From JAAFIP01 sp031367325 (GTDB lineage: Bacteria; Pseudomonadota; Gammaproteobacteria; Burkholderiales; Burkholderiaceae_C), in the NCBI GenBank assembly GCA_031367325.1, contig JANLPQ010000097.1:1-64000 (forward strand): a DNA stretch of 64,000 nt. Reading direction: 5' to 3'. The position numbers and the translations under genes are program-made. Every line of letters starts with the position of its first letter. The stretch's first letter is position 1. The notes beneath the pieces are model-generated. The model was not told the DNA's origin, did no database searches, and was given only the letters and a program-made list of their open reading frames with translations. Of this stretch, positions 45,229 to 53,690 are shown one piece after another.

Positions 45229-45855
45229 TTGGAATTTATCTATCCCTTGCTGGCCACGTTAGCCGCCTATTTGATCGGTTCGATCAGCTTTGCTGTGATT
45301 GTGAGCCGCTTAATGGGCCTGAGCGATCCTCGCAGCTATGGCAGCAAAAACCCAGGGGCTACCAATGTGTTGCGCTCGGGCAGCAAGAGTGCAGCGGGCG
45401 TAACGTTGGTATTAGACGTGCTCAAAGGCTTTATTCCGGTGATGGCAGTCAAGGTGTGGGGACCAGAGTTTGGCCTAGAAGATGGCACATTGGCACTGGT
45501 CGCGCTGGCGGCATTTTTGGGCCATGTATACCCGGTATTTTTTAAGTTCAAGGGTGGCAAGGGCGTAGCTACGGCACTGGGTGTTGTGCTGGGCGTTCAC
45601 TGGATTTTAGGGTTCGCTTGCATTGCCAGTTTTGCGATTATTTTGTTCTTTTTTCGATATGTGTCGCTGGCGTCTATCGCTGCCGCTGGGTTTGCGCCGT
45701 TTTACTATTTGTTCGGTGACCGGGTGGCGTGGTACACGTCAAAGCCGGTGATGCTGGCGATTTTTATCATGGCAGTGATCTTGGCGATTCGCCACCGTGA
45801 GAACATCAACCGCCTGCTGGCGGGGACCGAATCAAAGCTGGGGCAGAAAAAATAA
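45229..45855 (+). CDS. plsY: Acyl-phosphate glycerol-3-phosphate acyltransferase
   Basis: Inner-membrane acyltransferase starting phospholipid synthesis from acyl-phosphate. 208 residues, about five helices, with motifs GSISFAVI, YGSKNPGATNVLRSGSK and KGGKGVATALGVV. TTG at 45229 is chosen for AGGAG six bases upstream; longer in-frame starts (45151) encode non-homologous residues. Convergent with the protease gene, with one base between the stops. Confidence 0.93.
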   Translation: MEFIYPLLATLAAYLIGSISFAVIVSRLMGLSDPRSYGSKNPGATNVLRSGSKSAAGVTLVLDVLKGFIPVMAVKVWGPEFGLEDGTLALVALAAFLGHVYPVFFKFKGGKGVATALGVVLGVHWILGFACIASFAIILFFFRYVSLASIAAAGFAPFYYLFGDRVAWYTSKPVMLAIFIMAVILAIRHRENINRLLAGTESKLGQKK

Positions 45856-45856
45856 A

Positions 45857-46543
45857 TTAATACCGTTTTTCCAGCACCATCTGGTCAAACGTTTTATTCA
45901 TATTAAAACGACTTAAAAAGCTGTTGCCCAGTAGCGCGTAGGGCATATTGGGGCCCACTACGGTGTCTACGTCGTACACCTCAATATCGCCAATTTTTAA
46001 AATATTGACCTTCACTTTCCAGCCTTGGGCTACACCGTTGGCCGTGCCCATACGTACCATTTGGCCTTTTTTGTAGTCTATGCCCATGCGCTCTGCGTCG
46101 CTCACGCCCATGGCCACGGTAGTGGCACCGGTATCGACCATAAATTGAATAGGGCGGTTGTTGATCGATCCCTGCGCAAAAAAGTGGCCGCCTTGACCCA
46201 CTGGCAAGATGATTTTGCTGGCGTTGCTGCCGCCGGGCCGCGCGCCTTGGCTGACGGGCGCATCGCCCACACGTACGGTCAGGCGTACCGTGCTCGCAGC
46301 GCTGCTGCCCGTGCCTTTAACTTCCAAGACCGCTTGGTCACCCGACACGCTGATTACTTTAACGCCTTGGTAGGTCTCGCCCACACCCAATGCCTTAGGT
46401 GCACCGCCGTCTACTACCAACAAGGCTTTACTACCCATCACACCGCTGAGCGCTACCGATTGCGTGGCTGGTTGGGCTGCAACCCAAGTAAATACTGCAC
46501 AAGCAGCTATGAAAATAGTAGTATTTTTTATTATTCGATGCAT
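45857..46543 (-). CDS. Retropepsin-like aspartic protease, signal peptide partly repeat-derived
   Basis: 228 residues from the ATG at 46543. The active-site motif FMVDTGATTVAM is that of the bacterial clan AA retropepsin-like family (TIGR02281-like); the C-terminal flap/ALLGNSFLSRF part is complete. Residues about 1-24 form a hydrophobic signal segment (IFIAACAVFTWVAA); most of it is encoded by a copy of the dispersed repeat at 46481-46520. A GTG at 46576 would add 11 His-rich residues. Likely periplasmic; substrate unknown. Confidence 0.85.
   Translation of the reverse strand: MHRIIKNTTIFIAACAVFTWVAAQPATQSVALSGVMGSKALLVVDGGAPKALGVGETYQGVKVISVSGDQAVLEVKGTGSSAASTVRLTVRVGDAPVSQGARPGGSNASKIILPVGQGGHFFAQGSINNRPIQFMVDTGATTVAMGVSDAERMGIDYKKGQMVRMGTANGVAQGWKVKVNILKIGDIEVYDVDTVVGPNMPYALLGNSFLSRFNMNKTFDQMVLEKRY
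46481..46520 (+). repeat. Dispersed repeat copy encoding a signal peptide
   Basis: AACCCAAGTAAATAC, then TGCACAAGCAGCTAT (one core substitution), then GAAAATAGTA. The gene reads it antisense as ATA GCT GCT TGT GCA. The T-to-A change in the core converts a would-be TGA stop to TGT (Cys). Confidence 0.82.
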
Positions 46544-46603
46544 TGCAGGCTTATGGTTATGTGAATGCTGATGCACTGTAGTGCGGGTTAACGGCAGTGC
46601 ACA

Positions 46604-47089
46604 TCAATCGCGAAAATTATTGAAAGTTAACGGCACATCGTCAATGTCTTTTTTCAGCAGCGCCATAGCCGCTTGCAAGTCATCACGCTTGGCACCTGTC
46701 ACGCGCACGCTGTCACCCTGGATGCTGGCTTGCACCTTCATTTTGCTGTCTTTGAGCACGCGCACGATTTTTTTAGCCATTTCAACCTCAATACCTTCGC
46801 GTACTTTGGCCACTTGCTTGACCTTGTCGCCGCCTATTTTTTGAATTTTTTCAATATCCAAATAACGCGCGTCCACATTGCGTTTGGTCAGCTTGGCGCG
46901 CAGCAAATCTTCAACTTGTTGCAGCTGAAAATCAGCATCGCCAAACAAGGTGATTTCTTTGTCTTTCAGCTCTACAGCGGCCGAGCTGCCTTTAAAGTCA
47001 AAGCGCGTGGCAATTTCTTTGGCGGCGTTTTCTACGGCGTTTTTCACGTCGACCATGTTGGGTTCACAAACAGTATCAAAGCTGGGCAT
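46604..47089 (-). CDS. yajQ: YajQ-family nucleotide-binding protein
   Basis: 161 residues, two ferredoxin-like halves. N-terminus MPSFDTVCEPNMVDVKNAVENA and C-terminus VRVTGAKRDDLQAAMALLK are typical. Members bind cyclic di-GMP in some bacteria and influence virulence gene expression; molecular role here is inferred from family only. GAGAG precedes the ATG. Divergent from murB. Confidence 0.93.
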   Translation of the reverse strand: MPSFDTVCEPNMVDVKNAVENAAKEIATRFDFKGSSAAVELKDKEITLFGDADFQLQQVEDLLRAKLTKRNVDARYLDIEKIQKIGGDKVKQVAKVREGIEVEMAKKIVRVLKDSKMKVQASIQGDSVRVTGAKRDDLQAAMALLKKDIDDVPLTFNNFRD

Positions 47090-47156
47090 GGCTAAATCTC
47101 TCAAAAACGCCGAAAAAGGCACAATTTAAAGGCAAACGGAATGCGACAATTGTGGC

Positions 47157-48308
47157 ATGTTTGTAGAGAAAAATGTCGCCCTGCGCGAACACAATAGCTT
47201 TGGTATCGTAGCCAAGGCGCTCCAGCTGGTGCGTATCAGCTCGGTAGACGATTTGCGCGCAGCCATCACATCCACCCAGGGCACACCGCAAGACTTTGCG
47301 GCGCACCCGCCATTTATATTGGGTGGTGGCTGCAACATCGTGCTGACAGGTGATGTCAAGCCACTCACCCTGAAAATAGAGATTTTGGGCAAACGGCTGG
47401 CCAGCCAGACAGACAAGCACTGGATCGTGGAGGTCGGTGCGGGCGAGAACTGGCACCAGACCGTCATCTGGACGTTGCAACAAGGCTGGCCGGGGCTGGA
47501 GAATTTGGCTCTGATTCCCGGCAGCGTGGGTGCCAGCCCAGTGCAAAACATTGGTGCCTATGGGGTAGAGCTGCAAGACCGGTTTGACAGCCTAGACGCC
47601 GTGCATTTGCATACCGGCCAAGTGTTTACCTTGACAGCGGCGCAGTGTGCCTTTGGCTACCGTGATTCGGTGTTTAAACATACCTCTGGTATGGGCCTGC
47701 TGAACAAAGCAGTCATCACCCACGTGCGCTTTGCACTGCCCAAGCAATGGCGCCCTGAGCTGGCATACGGCGATTTGCAGCGTAAATGGGCCCATTATTT
47801 AGAAGAAAATGGCCTTCAACCCAAGCAAATACTGCTCAAGCAGCTATCAAATACAGAGCGATTAGAGGAATTATTACAGCTGGGCCGCAGGGCTGGCCTG
47901 GCCCCCACGGCGCAGCAAATTTGCGACTGGGTATGCCAAGTGCGCAGCGCCAAGCTGCCAGACCCAGCGGTCATTGGCAATGCCGGCAGCTTTTTTAAAA
48001 ACCCCCAGGTCACCACAGAGCAGTGCGCCGACATCATCGCCCGCGACCCCAAGGTGGTGCACTACCCCATGGCCGATGGCAGCATCAAGCTGGCCGCGGG
48101 CTGGCTGATCGACGCCTGCGGCTGGAAGGGCAAAACCGTAGGTAACGCTGGCGTGTACGACAAACAAGCGTTGGTGCTGGTGAACAAAGGCACAGGCACC
48201 GCCACACCTGCTACTGGGGGTGAGGTGATGACGCTGGCCAAAGCCATTCAAACCAGCGTGTACGAGCGCTTTGGCATTTTGCTAGAGCATGAACCGGTGG
48301 TGGTGTAG
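47157..48308 (+). CDS. murB: UDP-N-acetylenolpyruvoylglucosamine reductase
   Basis: FAD-dependent reductase of peptidoglycan precursor synthesis (UDP-GlcNAc-enolpyruvate to UDP-MurNAc). 383 residues against about 340 for the E. coli-type enzyme. FAD-binding ILGGGCNIVLTGD, ALIPGSVGASPVQNIGAYG, YRDSVFK, and the catalytic Ser in GNAGSFFKNP are present. Residues about 221-233 (QPKQILLKQLSN) come from a dispersed repeat; the segment up to GLAPTAQQICDWV is longer than usual. Confidence 0.94.
   Translation: MFVEKNVALREHNSFGIVAKALQLVRISSVDDLRAAITSTQGTPQDFAAHPPFILGGGCNIVLTGDVKPLTLKIEILGKRLASQTDKHWIVEVGAGENWHQTVIWTLQQGWPGLENLALIPGSVGASPVQNIGAYGVELQDRFDSLDAVHLHTGQVFTLTAAQCAFGYRDSVFKHTSGMGLLNKAVITHVRFALPKQWRPELAYGDLQRKWAHYLEENGLQPKQILLKQLSNTERLEELLQLGRRAGLAPTAQQICDWVCQVRSAKLPDPAVIGNAGSFFKNPQVTTEQCADIIARDPKVVHYPMADGSIKLAAGWLIDACGWKGKTVGNAGVYDKQALVLVNKGTGTATPATGGEVMTLAKAIQTSVYERFGILLEHEPVVV
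47818..47856 (+). repeat. Dispersed repeat copy inside murB
   Basis: AACCCAAGCAAATAC, then the exact core TGCTCAAGCAGCTAT, then CAAATACAG. Read sense as CTG CTC AAG CAG CTA, in the poorly conserved region before the PTAQQICDWV helix. Confidence 0.87.
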
Positions 48309-48430
48309 GCGCAGCGGCGGGGAGGTTTTGCAACGTGTGCGCTGCAGTTGTGGCGCTGTCACGACATGGTCACTAAAGTGTCATAAATCTCTGCCAAGCT
48401 AGCAAAATAACAGCTACAAAGGAGAAAGAA

Positions 48431-49300
48431 ATGACAAAAACACAAAGTTTTCTAGTAGCGCTTTCATCCCGCAGCACAGCGGTGTTGGCAATGTCCAAAT
48501 TCTTTTGGATACCGTTGATGGTGGTGTTGCTGATTTTGCCGGGTTTGAACCTTTTACCCAAAGGCAGCGCTTGGCTGCTAATACCTGCATACATCGCCTT
48601 GGCGGCAGTCTATGTTGCCATCATGACATGGACCAAACGCATGCGCGAGCGCCACATCCGCGAGGCACCTTTCCCCCGGTTTTTAAAAGCCAAACTGCTC
48701 AAAGCCTACCCGCACCTCACCAGCAAAGACTACGAATTGGTTGAGCGCGGCATGCGCCAGTATTTTTTAGCCTGTGCGCGCAGCAAAAAGCAGTTTGTGG
48801 CCATGCCGTCTAAAGCGGTAGACGCGCTGTGGCATGAATTTATCTTGCACACTAAAAACTACCAAGCTTGGTGCAATATGGCGTTAGGCTACTTTTTGCA
48901 CCATACGCCCGCAGCGGCGCTAGGCAAAAAAGCTAAAAATAACGACGGCCTGCGACGCGCCTGGTACTGGGCTTGCAAAGATGAAGCTATCGACCCCAAA
49001 AAGCCCAGCCGTTTGCCGCTGCTGTTTGCACTGGACGTCAAACTGGCGATCGAAGGCGGCTACAGCTACCTGCCCGACTGCAACGATATTGCCCAGAAAA
49101 GTGCTGCGGGTAGCGGTGTTGTAGCTGGCAGCGACCCTTACTGTGGCACCGATTTTTCTAGCGTCAGCTACAGCAGTGACAGCAGCAGCACTGGTGATTT
49201 TGGTGGCGCTGACGCTAGTAGCAGTGACGGCGGCGGTAGTGATGGTGGGGGTGGCGACGGCGGTGGATGTGGCGGGGGCTGCGGCGGCGGTGGCGACTGA
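48431..49300 (+). CDS. Membrane protein with GRDP-like domain and Gly/Cys-rich tail
   Basis: 289 residues. AAGGAG precedes the ATG. Two hydrophobic helices (about 21-36 and 43-58), then a cytoplasmic-type domain with ALWHEFILHTKNYQAW and LGYFLHHTPA, resembling the glycine-rich-domain-containing protein family (PF07173-like). After residue 220 the chain is Ser/Asp/Gly-rich and ends in a run of Gly broken by two Cys pairs (GGGCGGGCGGGGD). Such tails occur in several unknown bacterial membrane proteins. Function unknown. Confidence 0.7.
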   Translation: MTKTQSFLVALSSRSTAVLAMSKFFWIPLMVVLLILPGLNLLPKGSAWLLIPAYIALAAVYVAIMTWTKRMRERHIREAPFPRFLKAKLLKAYPHLTSKDYELVERGMRQYFLACARSKKQFVAMPSKAVDALWHEFILHTKNYQAWCNMALGYFLHHTPAAALGKKAKNNDGLRRAWYWACKDEAIDPKKPSRLPLLFALDVKLAIEGGYSYLPDCNDIAQKSAAGSGVVAGSDPYCGTDFSSVSYSSDSSSTGDFGGADASSSDGGGSDGGGGDGGGCGGGCGGGGD

Positions 49301-49359
49301 ACTCGCTTTGGGTTTAACCGTACATCAAGTGCAACCTTCACAAGGCCTTTTTTAAAGAG

Positions 49360-49413
49360 AAATACGCCAGTAACCCAAGTAAATCCTGCTTACGCAGCTA
49401 TTTAATTAATAGC
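49360..49413 (+). repeat. Full-length dispersed repeat copy
   Basis: AAATACGCCAGTAACCCAAG, TAAATCC, TGCTTACGCAGCTAT, TTAATTAATAGC. One of the two fullest copies (the other is at 61411). The core has two substitutions, CAA to TAC. Between the Gly-rich gene (stop 49300) and the hypothetical gene at 49430. Confidence 0.88.
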
Positions 49414-49429
49414 GTTTAGATTTTAAAAT

Positions 49430-50119
49430 CTAACGCCGAACCCACACGATCAACAGTGCTACCAGCAGGGCTGCACATACGGTGGACAATGCAAAAACGT
49501 AGCCAAACAAGCGTTGGTTCTCTTTGTCCAGACGGCGAGCTGCAGCGCGTAGCTTGTCCATTTTGACTAGCTTTTGCTTTAGGGTGCGCCGCTCACTGCG
49601 CACGGCGTCCAGCATGTTAAAAAGGCTTTCGATTTGTGCTTTTTGCATCGCCGCGCTAACAGGCGCAGGCGGCGGGGTAGAGGGTGGTTTGAACTGCGGC
49701 TCTTCAATAGCGGCTACGCGCAGCATCTCGTCAAAACTGCCAGGCGCGGTAGTTCCGTACAGGACCTGTGCGGCCTCTGCCGGGTCAAACCGTGTGTCGT
49801 CCAGCAGGCTATGCAGGGCCGCATGCGTCTCGCTGCGCTGTGCGGCTTGCGTGCTAGTAGCAAAGTCGGCGTAGGGCTGCTTAAGTTGCACCAGGCCTAG
49901 TGCGGCCAGCTCTACCAGTAGTTCGCCAATGTCGCCAAAGCCGCGTAATGTTTGAATATACAGTTGTACGGTATGGCTACCATCTATCGCCAGTAGCAGC
50001 ACGCGCAGGCGGCGCGGCAGCTCACGTGGGTTGCGCCGCACCACGGCGTTGCCACGCTCAGTGCGCACTACCAAGTGGTCTAAATTATTTTCAAGATCTC
50101 GTTTGGTTATCAAAGCCAC
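49430..50119 (-). CDS. Conserved hypothetical protein with C-terminal membrane anchor
   Basis: 229 residues. Basic N-terminal domain (about 20-85) with RELPRRLRVLLLAIDGSHTVQLYIQ, similar in pattern to the N-terminus of the protein at 42635. A Pro-rich linker (PSTPPPAPVS) near 145 is followed by a coiled coil (SERRTLKQKLVKMDKLRAAARR) and a C-terminal transmembrane helix ending in VWVRR. Probably inner-membrane anchored with the N-terminus in the cytoplasm. Function unknown. Confidence 0.68.
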   Translation of the reverse strand: MALITKRDLENNLDHLVVRTERGNAVVRRNPRELPRRLRVLLLAIDGSHTVQLYIQTLRGFGDIGELLVELAALGLVQLKQPYADFATSTQAAQRSETHAALHSLLDDTRFDPAEAAQVLYGTTAPGSFDEMLRVAAIEEPQFKPPSTPPPAPVSAAMQKAQIESLFNMLDAVRSERRTLKQKLVKMDKLRAAARRLDKENQRLFGYVFALSTVCAALLVALLIVWVRR

Positions 50120-50301
50120 GGCATGCTACTTACAAAGGGAAAACTACTACTTTATTAGCATAACGCAATTGTTTCGTTATGTAAATCACCCAAACAGACT
50201 ATCAAGTCTACTAGGGCTAAAAACAGCCGGGTTTTTCGGATGGAAACACCGCCTTATTCGATGTCGTAAAGAGTCAGTCAGCCACCCTGCTAACCATATG
50301 A

Positions 50302-50772
50302 CTAGGCCAGCTCTGCAATCATCTCAATCTCTACACACGCCCCCATAGGGATTTGCGCCACACCAAAAGCGCTGCGCGCGTGCGCCCCTACCACAGGGCC
50401 AAACACTTGGCCCAGCAGCTCAGAGCAGCCGTTGGTGACCAAATGCTGGTCGGTAAAGTCGGGAGTGCTGTTGACCAAGCTCATTACTTTAACGATGCGT
50501 TTGACGCTGTTTAAATCACCACCATTAGCCACGCAGGCGGCATGCAGGGCGGCCATCAGGCCGATGGCGCAGTTGCGCGCGGCCAGCTTGCCTTCGTCCA
50601 AGCTGATGTTTTTGCCCAGTTGGCCTACCCAAGCTGCGCCGTCTTTGCGGGCAATGTTGCCAGAGATAAACACCAGCTTGCCAGTTTGCACAAAAGGCAC
50701 ATAGGCCGCTGCGGGTGTGGCCACGGCAGGCAGGTCAATATTTAAAGTTTTGAGATTGGCATAAACGCTCAT
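50302..50772 (-). CDS. RidA/YjgF-family protein
   Basis: 156 residues. RidA proteins hydrolyse reactive enamine/imine intermediates. The key Arg is in HARSAFGVAQIPMGACVEIEM; AYVPFVQTGKLVFISGNIA at the N-terminus is also typical. Belongs to the longer (about 150-residue) RidA subgroup; substrate not known. Divergent from comEC. Confidence 0.88.
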   Translation of the reverse strand: MSVYANLKTLNIDLPAVATPAAAYVPFVQTGKLVFISGNIARKDGAAWVGQLGKNISLDEGKLAARNCAIGLMAALHAACVANGGDLNSVKRIVKVMSLVNSTPDFTDQHLVTNGCSELLGQVFGPVVGAHARSAFGVAQIPMGACVEIEMIAELA

Positions 50773-50839
50773 ACGGGCTCCGTTACAGTTAAGTGGTGCA
50801 GACTAAAAATAATTTACTGAAACCGTAATGGTATAGAAC

Positions 50840-53413
50840 TTGGGCGCATTTTTGTCATGGTTGGCGGGTTTTGTGTTGGGCTGCGCCGCGCAGTTGCAGC
50901 AGTCGGTGCTGTGGCCGGGCTATTTTTATATGGCATTTATGCTGTCAGGGCTCTATTTAACTGCTCAAGCAGCTATGCAATTAATAGTACGCAGGCGTTT
51001 TTCACCACTTCAATATGCGCCCATCAGTCACGCTACTGCGTGCGCTGGTGTGTGCATGTTGGCCGCACTGGCGCTAGGCTGGGGCAGCACAGGGCTGCGG
51101 GCGGTGGTTTTCCAGAGCCAAGCGCTGCCGCCCGCCCTAGAAGGCGTGGACATGCAAGTAGTGGGCGTCGTGACCGCCATGCCGCAGCGCAGCGATGCGG
51201 GGCTGCGGTTTAAACTGCAAGTAGAGTCGGCGCAGCGCGTGGACACTGCTGCAACGCAGATGGCCGTGCCGATGCATTCCGTCACCTTGCCGCCGCAAAT
51301 TTACCTTAGCTGGTACAGCGCCCTGCAGCGCAGCGAAGACCCTGCCGCCGTACCGTTTGCCACGCTACAGCCCGGCAGTGCCGACCTGCGTGCTGGCGAG
51401 CGCTGGGCGCTGACCGTGCGCCTGAAAGCACCCCACGGCAACGCTAACCCGCATGGCTTTGACTACGAGCTGTGGCTATGGGAGCAAGGCCTGCAAGCCA
51501 CTGGCTATATACGCGCCACGCCGCGCGAAGTTGCCTCGGGCACGGCGCCACGCATGCTGGGCAGTACATGGCAGTACCCGGTAGAGCGCGCGCGCCAGCA
51601 GGTACGCGATGCTATCTTTAGCGCAGTGCCTGACCCAAGGCTGGCGGGCGTGATTGCTGCACTAGTGGTAGGTGACCAAGCCGCTATAGAGCGCGCCGAT
51701 TGGGATGTGTACCGCGCCACGGGAGTCGCGCATTTGATGAGTATCTCAGGCCTGCATGTCACCATGTTTGCGTGGGCTGCTGCGCTGTGTGTGGGTGCGC
51801 TGTGGCGGCGCAGCAGCCCAGCCATGCACTGGCTGCCTGCCCAGCACGCAGCGCTGGTAGGTGGCGTGCTGCTGGCCATGCTGTACGCGCTGTTCAGCGG
51901 CTGGGGTGTACCGTCGCAGCGCACTATTTGGATGCTAGGCACGGTGGCGCTGCTGCGCTTGTCGGGCAAGCAGTGGCCGTGGCCGCTGGTATGGCTGCTG
52001 GCCATGGGGGTAGTGGTGGCAATAGACCCATGGGCGCTGTTGCAAGCGGGTTTTTGGCTGAGCTTTGTCGCAGTGGGCGTGCTGTTTGCCAGCGCGGGGC
52101 AGGGCATAGCAAAGTCATCACCAGATGACAACACTACTCAGTCTGATACAGACGATGGGCCGTCGCCCGCACAACGCAGCAAGCTAGCCAAATTGCGCAA
52201 CCACCCCATCGCGCGCAAATTTGCCTCTGCCGCACGCGAGCAATGGCTGATTACTCTGGCGCTTGCGCCGCTTAGTTTATTGCTGTTTCAGCAGATGTCA
52301 GTGGTTGGCTTAATCGCCAACGCCGTCGCCATTCCGTGGGTAACTTTGGTGGTGACACCGCTGGCCATGCTGGGCGTGCTGGTACACCCCGTGTGGTCAG
52401 CCGCCGCAGCGTGCGTGCAGTTGCTTAGCGTCGTGCTGGCGTGGTTTGCCAGTTGGCCGTTAGCTACGGTATCTATAGCTGCCCCAGCAATATTGATAGG
52501 GATTATTGCAGTACTGGGCGGCATTATGCTAGCCCTGCAATGGTCTTGGCCACTGCGTGCAATGGGTGCGGCCATGGTGCTGCCTGCGCTGTTGTGGCAC
52601 AGCCCACGACCTGCGGCAGGCCAGTTTGACCTGCTGGCCGCAGACATAGGGCAGGGTAACGCCGTGCTCATCCGCACGGCGCAGCACAGCCTGCTGTATG
52701 ACACCGGCCCACGTTTTTCGCGTGAGAGCGACGCGGGCCAGCGCACCTTAGTGCCCCTGCTGCGCGCGCTGGGCGAGCGGCTGGACACTATCATCGTCAG
52801 CCACCGCGACAGCGACCATTCTGGTGGTGCGTTGGCAGTGCAAGCCATGCAGCCACAGGCAGCGTTTTTCAGCTCGCTAGAAGATGGTCATGAGATCATT
52901 GCTGCACGCAATGCAAGCCAAATCACCCAGCGTTGCATTGCAGGGCAACAGTGGCAATGGGACGGCGTAGATTTTCAAATTTTGCACCCACAAGCTGCCG
53001 ACTACGACATGCAAAATAAATCCAACGCCATGAGCTGCGTGCTGCGCATTAGCAACGGCCAACGCACCGCCTTGTTGGTGGCCGACATTGAAGCCGCGCA
53101 AGAAGCCCGTTTGATGGCAGACAACGCGCCGCTACAGGCCGACATTTTGCTAGCCCCGCACCACGGCAGTAAAACATCGTCTACCGAGGCTTTTTTAGAC
53201 ACTGTCAAACCCAAGCAGGCCATCTTTCAGTCAGGTTACCGCAACCGCTACAACCACCCCGCACCCGAGGTAGCGCAGCGCTACATTGACCGACGCATAC
53301 AGCTTATCACCAGCCCGCAGTGCGGCGCAGCCGCTTGGCGCAGCGACTCGCCTGAGCAGGTGACTTGCCAAAGGCAAATCAGTCAGCGCTATTGGCAGCA
53401 CCAGTTGCCTTGA
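50840..53413 (+). CDS. comEC: ComEC/Rec2 DNA-uptake channel
   Basis: 857 residues; polytopic inner-membrane protein that carries single-stranded DNA into the cytoplasm during transformation. N-terminal DUF4131-type region (about 1-230), competence domain with many helices (about 255-590, HLMSISGLHVTMFAW), and C-terminal metallo-beta-lactamase-like domain (DIGQGNAVLI, HRDSDHSGG, HHGSKTSSTEAFL). TTG start at 50840 without a strong Shine-Dalgarno is uncertain. Residues about 41-50 come from a dispersed repeat. Confidence 0.92.
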   Translation: MGAFLSWLAGFVLGCAAQLQQSVLWPGYFYMAFMLSGLYLTAQAAMQLIVRRRFSPLQYAPISHATACAGVCMLAALALGWGSTGLRAVVFQSQALPPALEGVDMQVVGVVTAMPQRSDAGLRFKLQVESAQRVDTAATQMAVPMHSVTLPPQIYLSWYSALQRSEDPAAVPFATLQPGSADLRAGERWALTVRLKAPHGNANPHGFDYELWLWEQGLQATGYIRATPREVASGTAPRMLGSTWQYPVERARQQVRDAIFSAVPDPRLAGVIAALVVGDQAAIERADWDVYRATGVAHLMSISGLHVTMFAWAAALCVGALWRRSSPAMHWLPAQHAALVGGVLLAMLYALFSGWGVPSQRTIWMLGTVALLRLSGKQWPWPLVWLLAMGVVVAIDPWALLQAGFWLSFVAVGVLFASAGQGIAKSSPDDNTTQSDTDDGPSPAQRSKLAKLRNHPIARKFASAAREQWLITLALAPLSLLLFQQMSVVGLIANAVAIPWVTLVVTPLAMLGVLVHPVWSAAAACVQLLSVVLAWFASWPLATVSIAAPAILIGIIAVLGGIMLALQWSWPLRAMGAAMVLPALLWHSPRPAAGQFDLLAADIGQGNAVLIRTAQHSLLYDTGPRFSRESDAGQRTLVPLLRALGERLDTIIVSHRDSDHSGGALAVQAMQPQAAFFSSLEDGHEIIAARNASQITQRCIAGQQWQWDGVDFQILHPQAADYDMQNKSNAMSCVLRISNGQRTALLVADIEAAQEARLMADNAPLQADILLAPHHGSKTSSTEAFLDTVKPKQAIFQSGYRNRYNHPAPEVAQRYIDRRIQLITSPQCGAAAWRSDSPEQVTCQRQISQRYWQHQLP
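50962..50987 (+). repeat. Dispersed repeat copy inside comEC
   Basis: Exact core TGCTCAAGCAGCTAT followed by GCAATTAATAG. Read sense as GCT CAA GCA GCT (LTAQAAMQLIV), at a membrane-loop boundary near the N-terminus. Same frame as the second crotonase copy. Confidence 0.87.
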
Positions 53414-53570
53414 TATAGCGGTCTATAAAAATAATTTTTGTTCGTTCGCAATGAGCTTGTTCTAGGGTTTGCACCGCGCGCGCATCGTAAGATTTTCATC
53501 ACGACCACGCTCTATCACCGCTTGGCTAATATGGCATGTGATCGTGCCGCATTAGCTGAGTCTCTGGGTG

Positions 53571-53643
53571 GTGAGATAGCGTGTGCCAACCGCCTTCATA
53601 CTGGGCATACCAGAAATCAGGCGGTCGGCATACGCTATCTCAC
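53571..53643. repeat. Long imperfect hairpin
   Basis: Arms of 24 bp (53571-53594 and 53620-53643, starting GTGAGATAGCG and ending CGCTATCTCAC) pair with two mismatches. The 25-base loop contains a further small stem (CTGG-GCATA-CCAG, 53601-53613). Such structure is exceptional for this window; REP-type element, remnant of a mobile element or structured RNA are all possible. Confidence 0.75.
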
Positions 53644-53690
53644 TTGCAACTAAAGTAGCGCACTACCGGTAGTCGCCGATGTAAGCATTT

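Noticed and set aside
24463..50170. CATAACGCAATT shared at 24463 and 50159
   Set aside because: The second is part of a short palindrome before the gene at 49430, but the first has no inverse half and the neighbouring genes are unrelated; two occurrences are compatible with chance.
53571..53643. Integron attC site
   Set aside because: The hairpin lacks the RYYYAAC/GTTRRRY core sites and no integrase gene is near.
53438..53653. Small 71-residue gene after comEC
   Set aside because: No ribosome binding site, no recognisable family, and half of it is the long hairpin.
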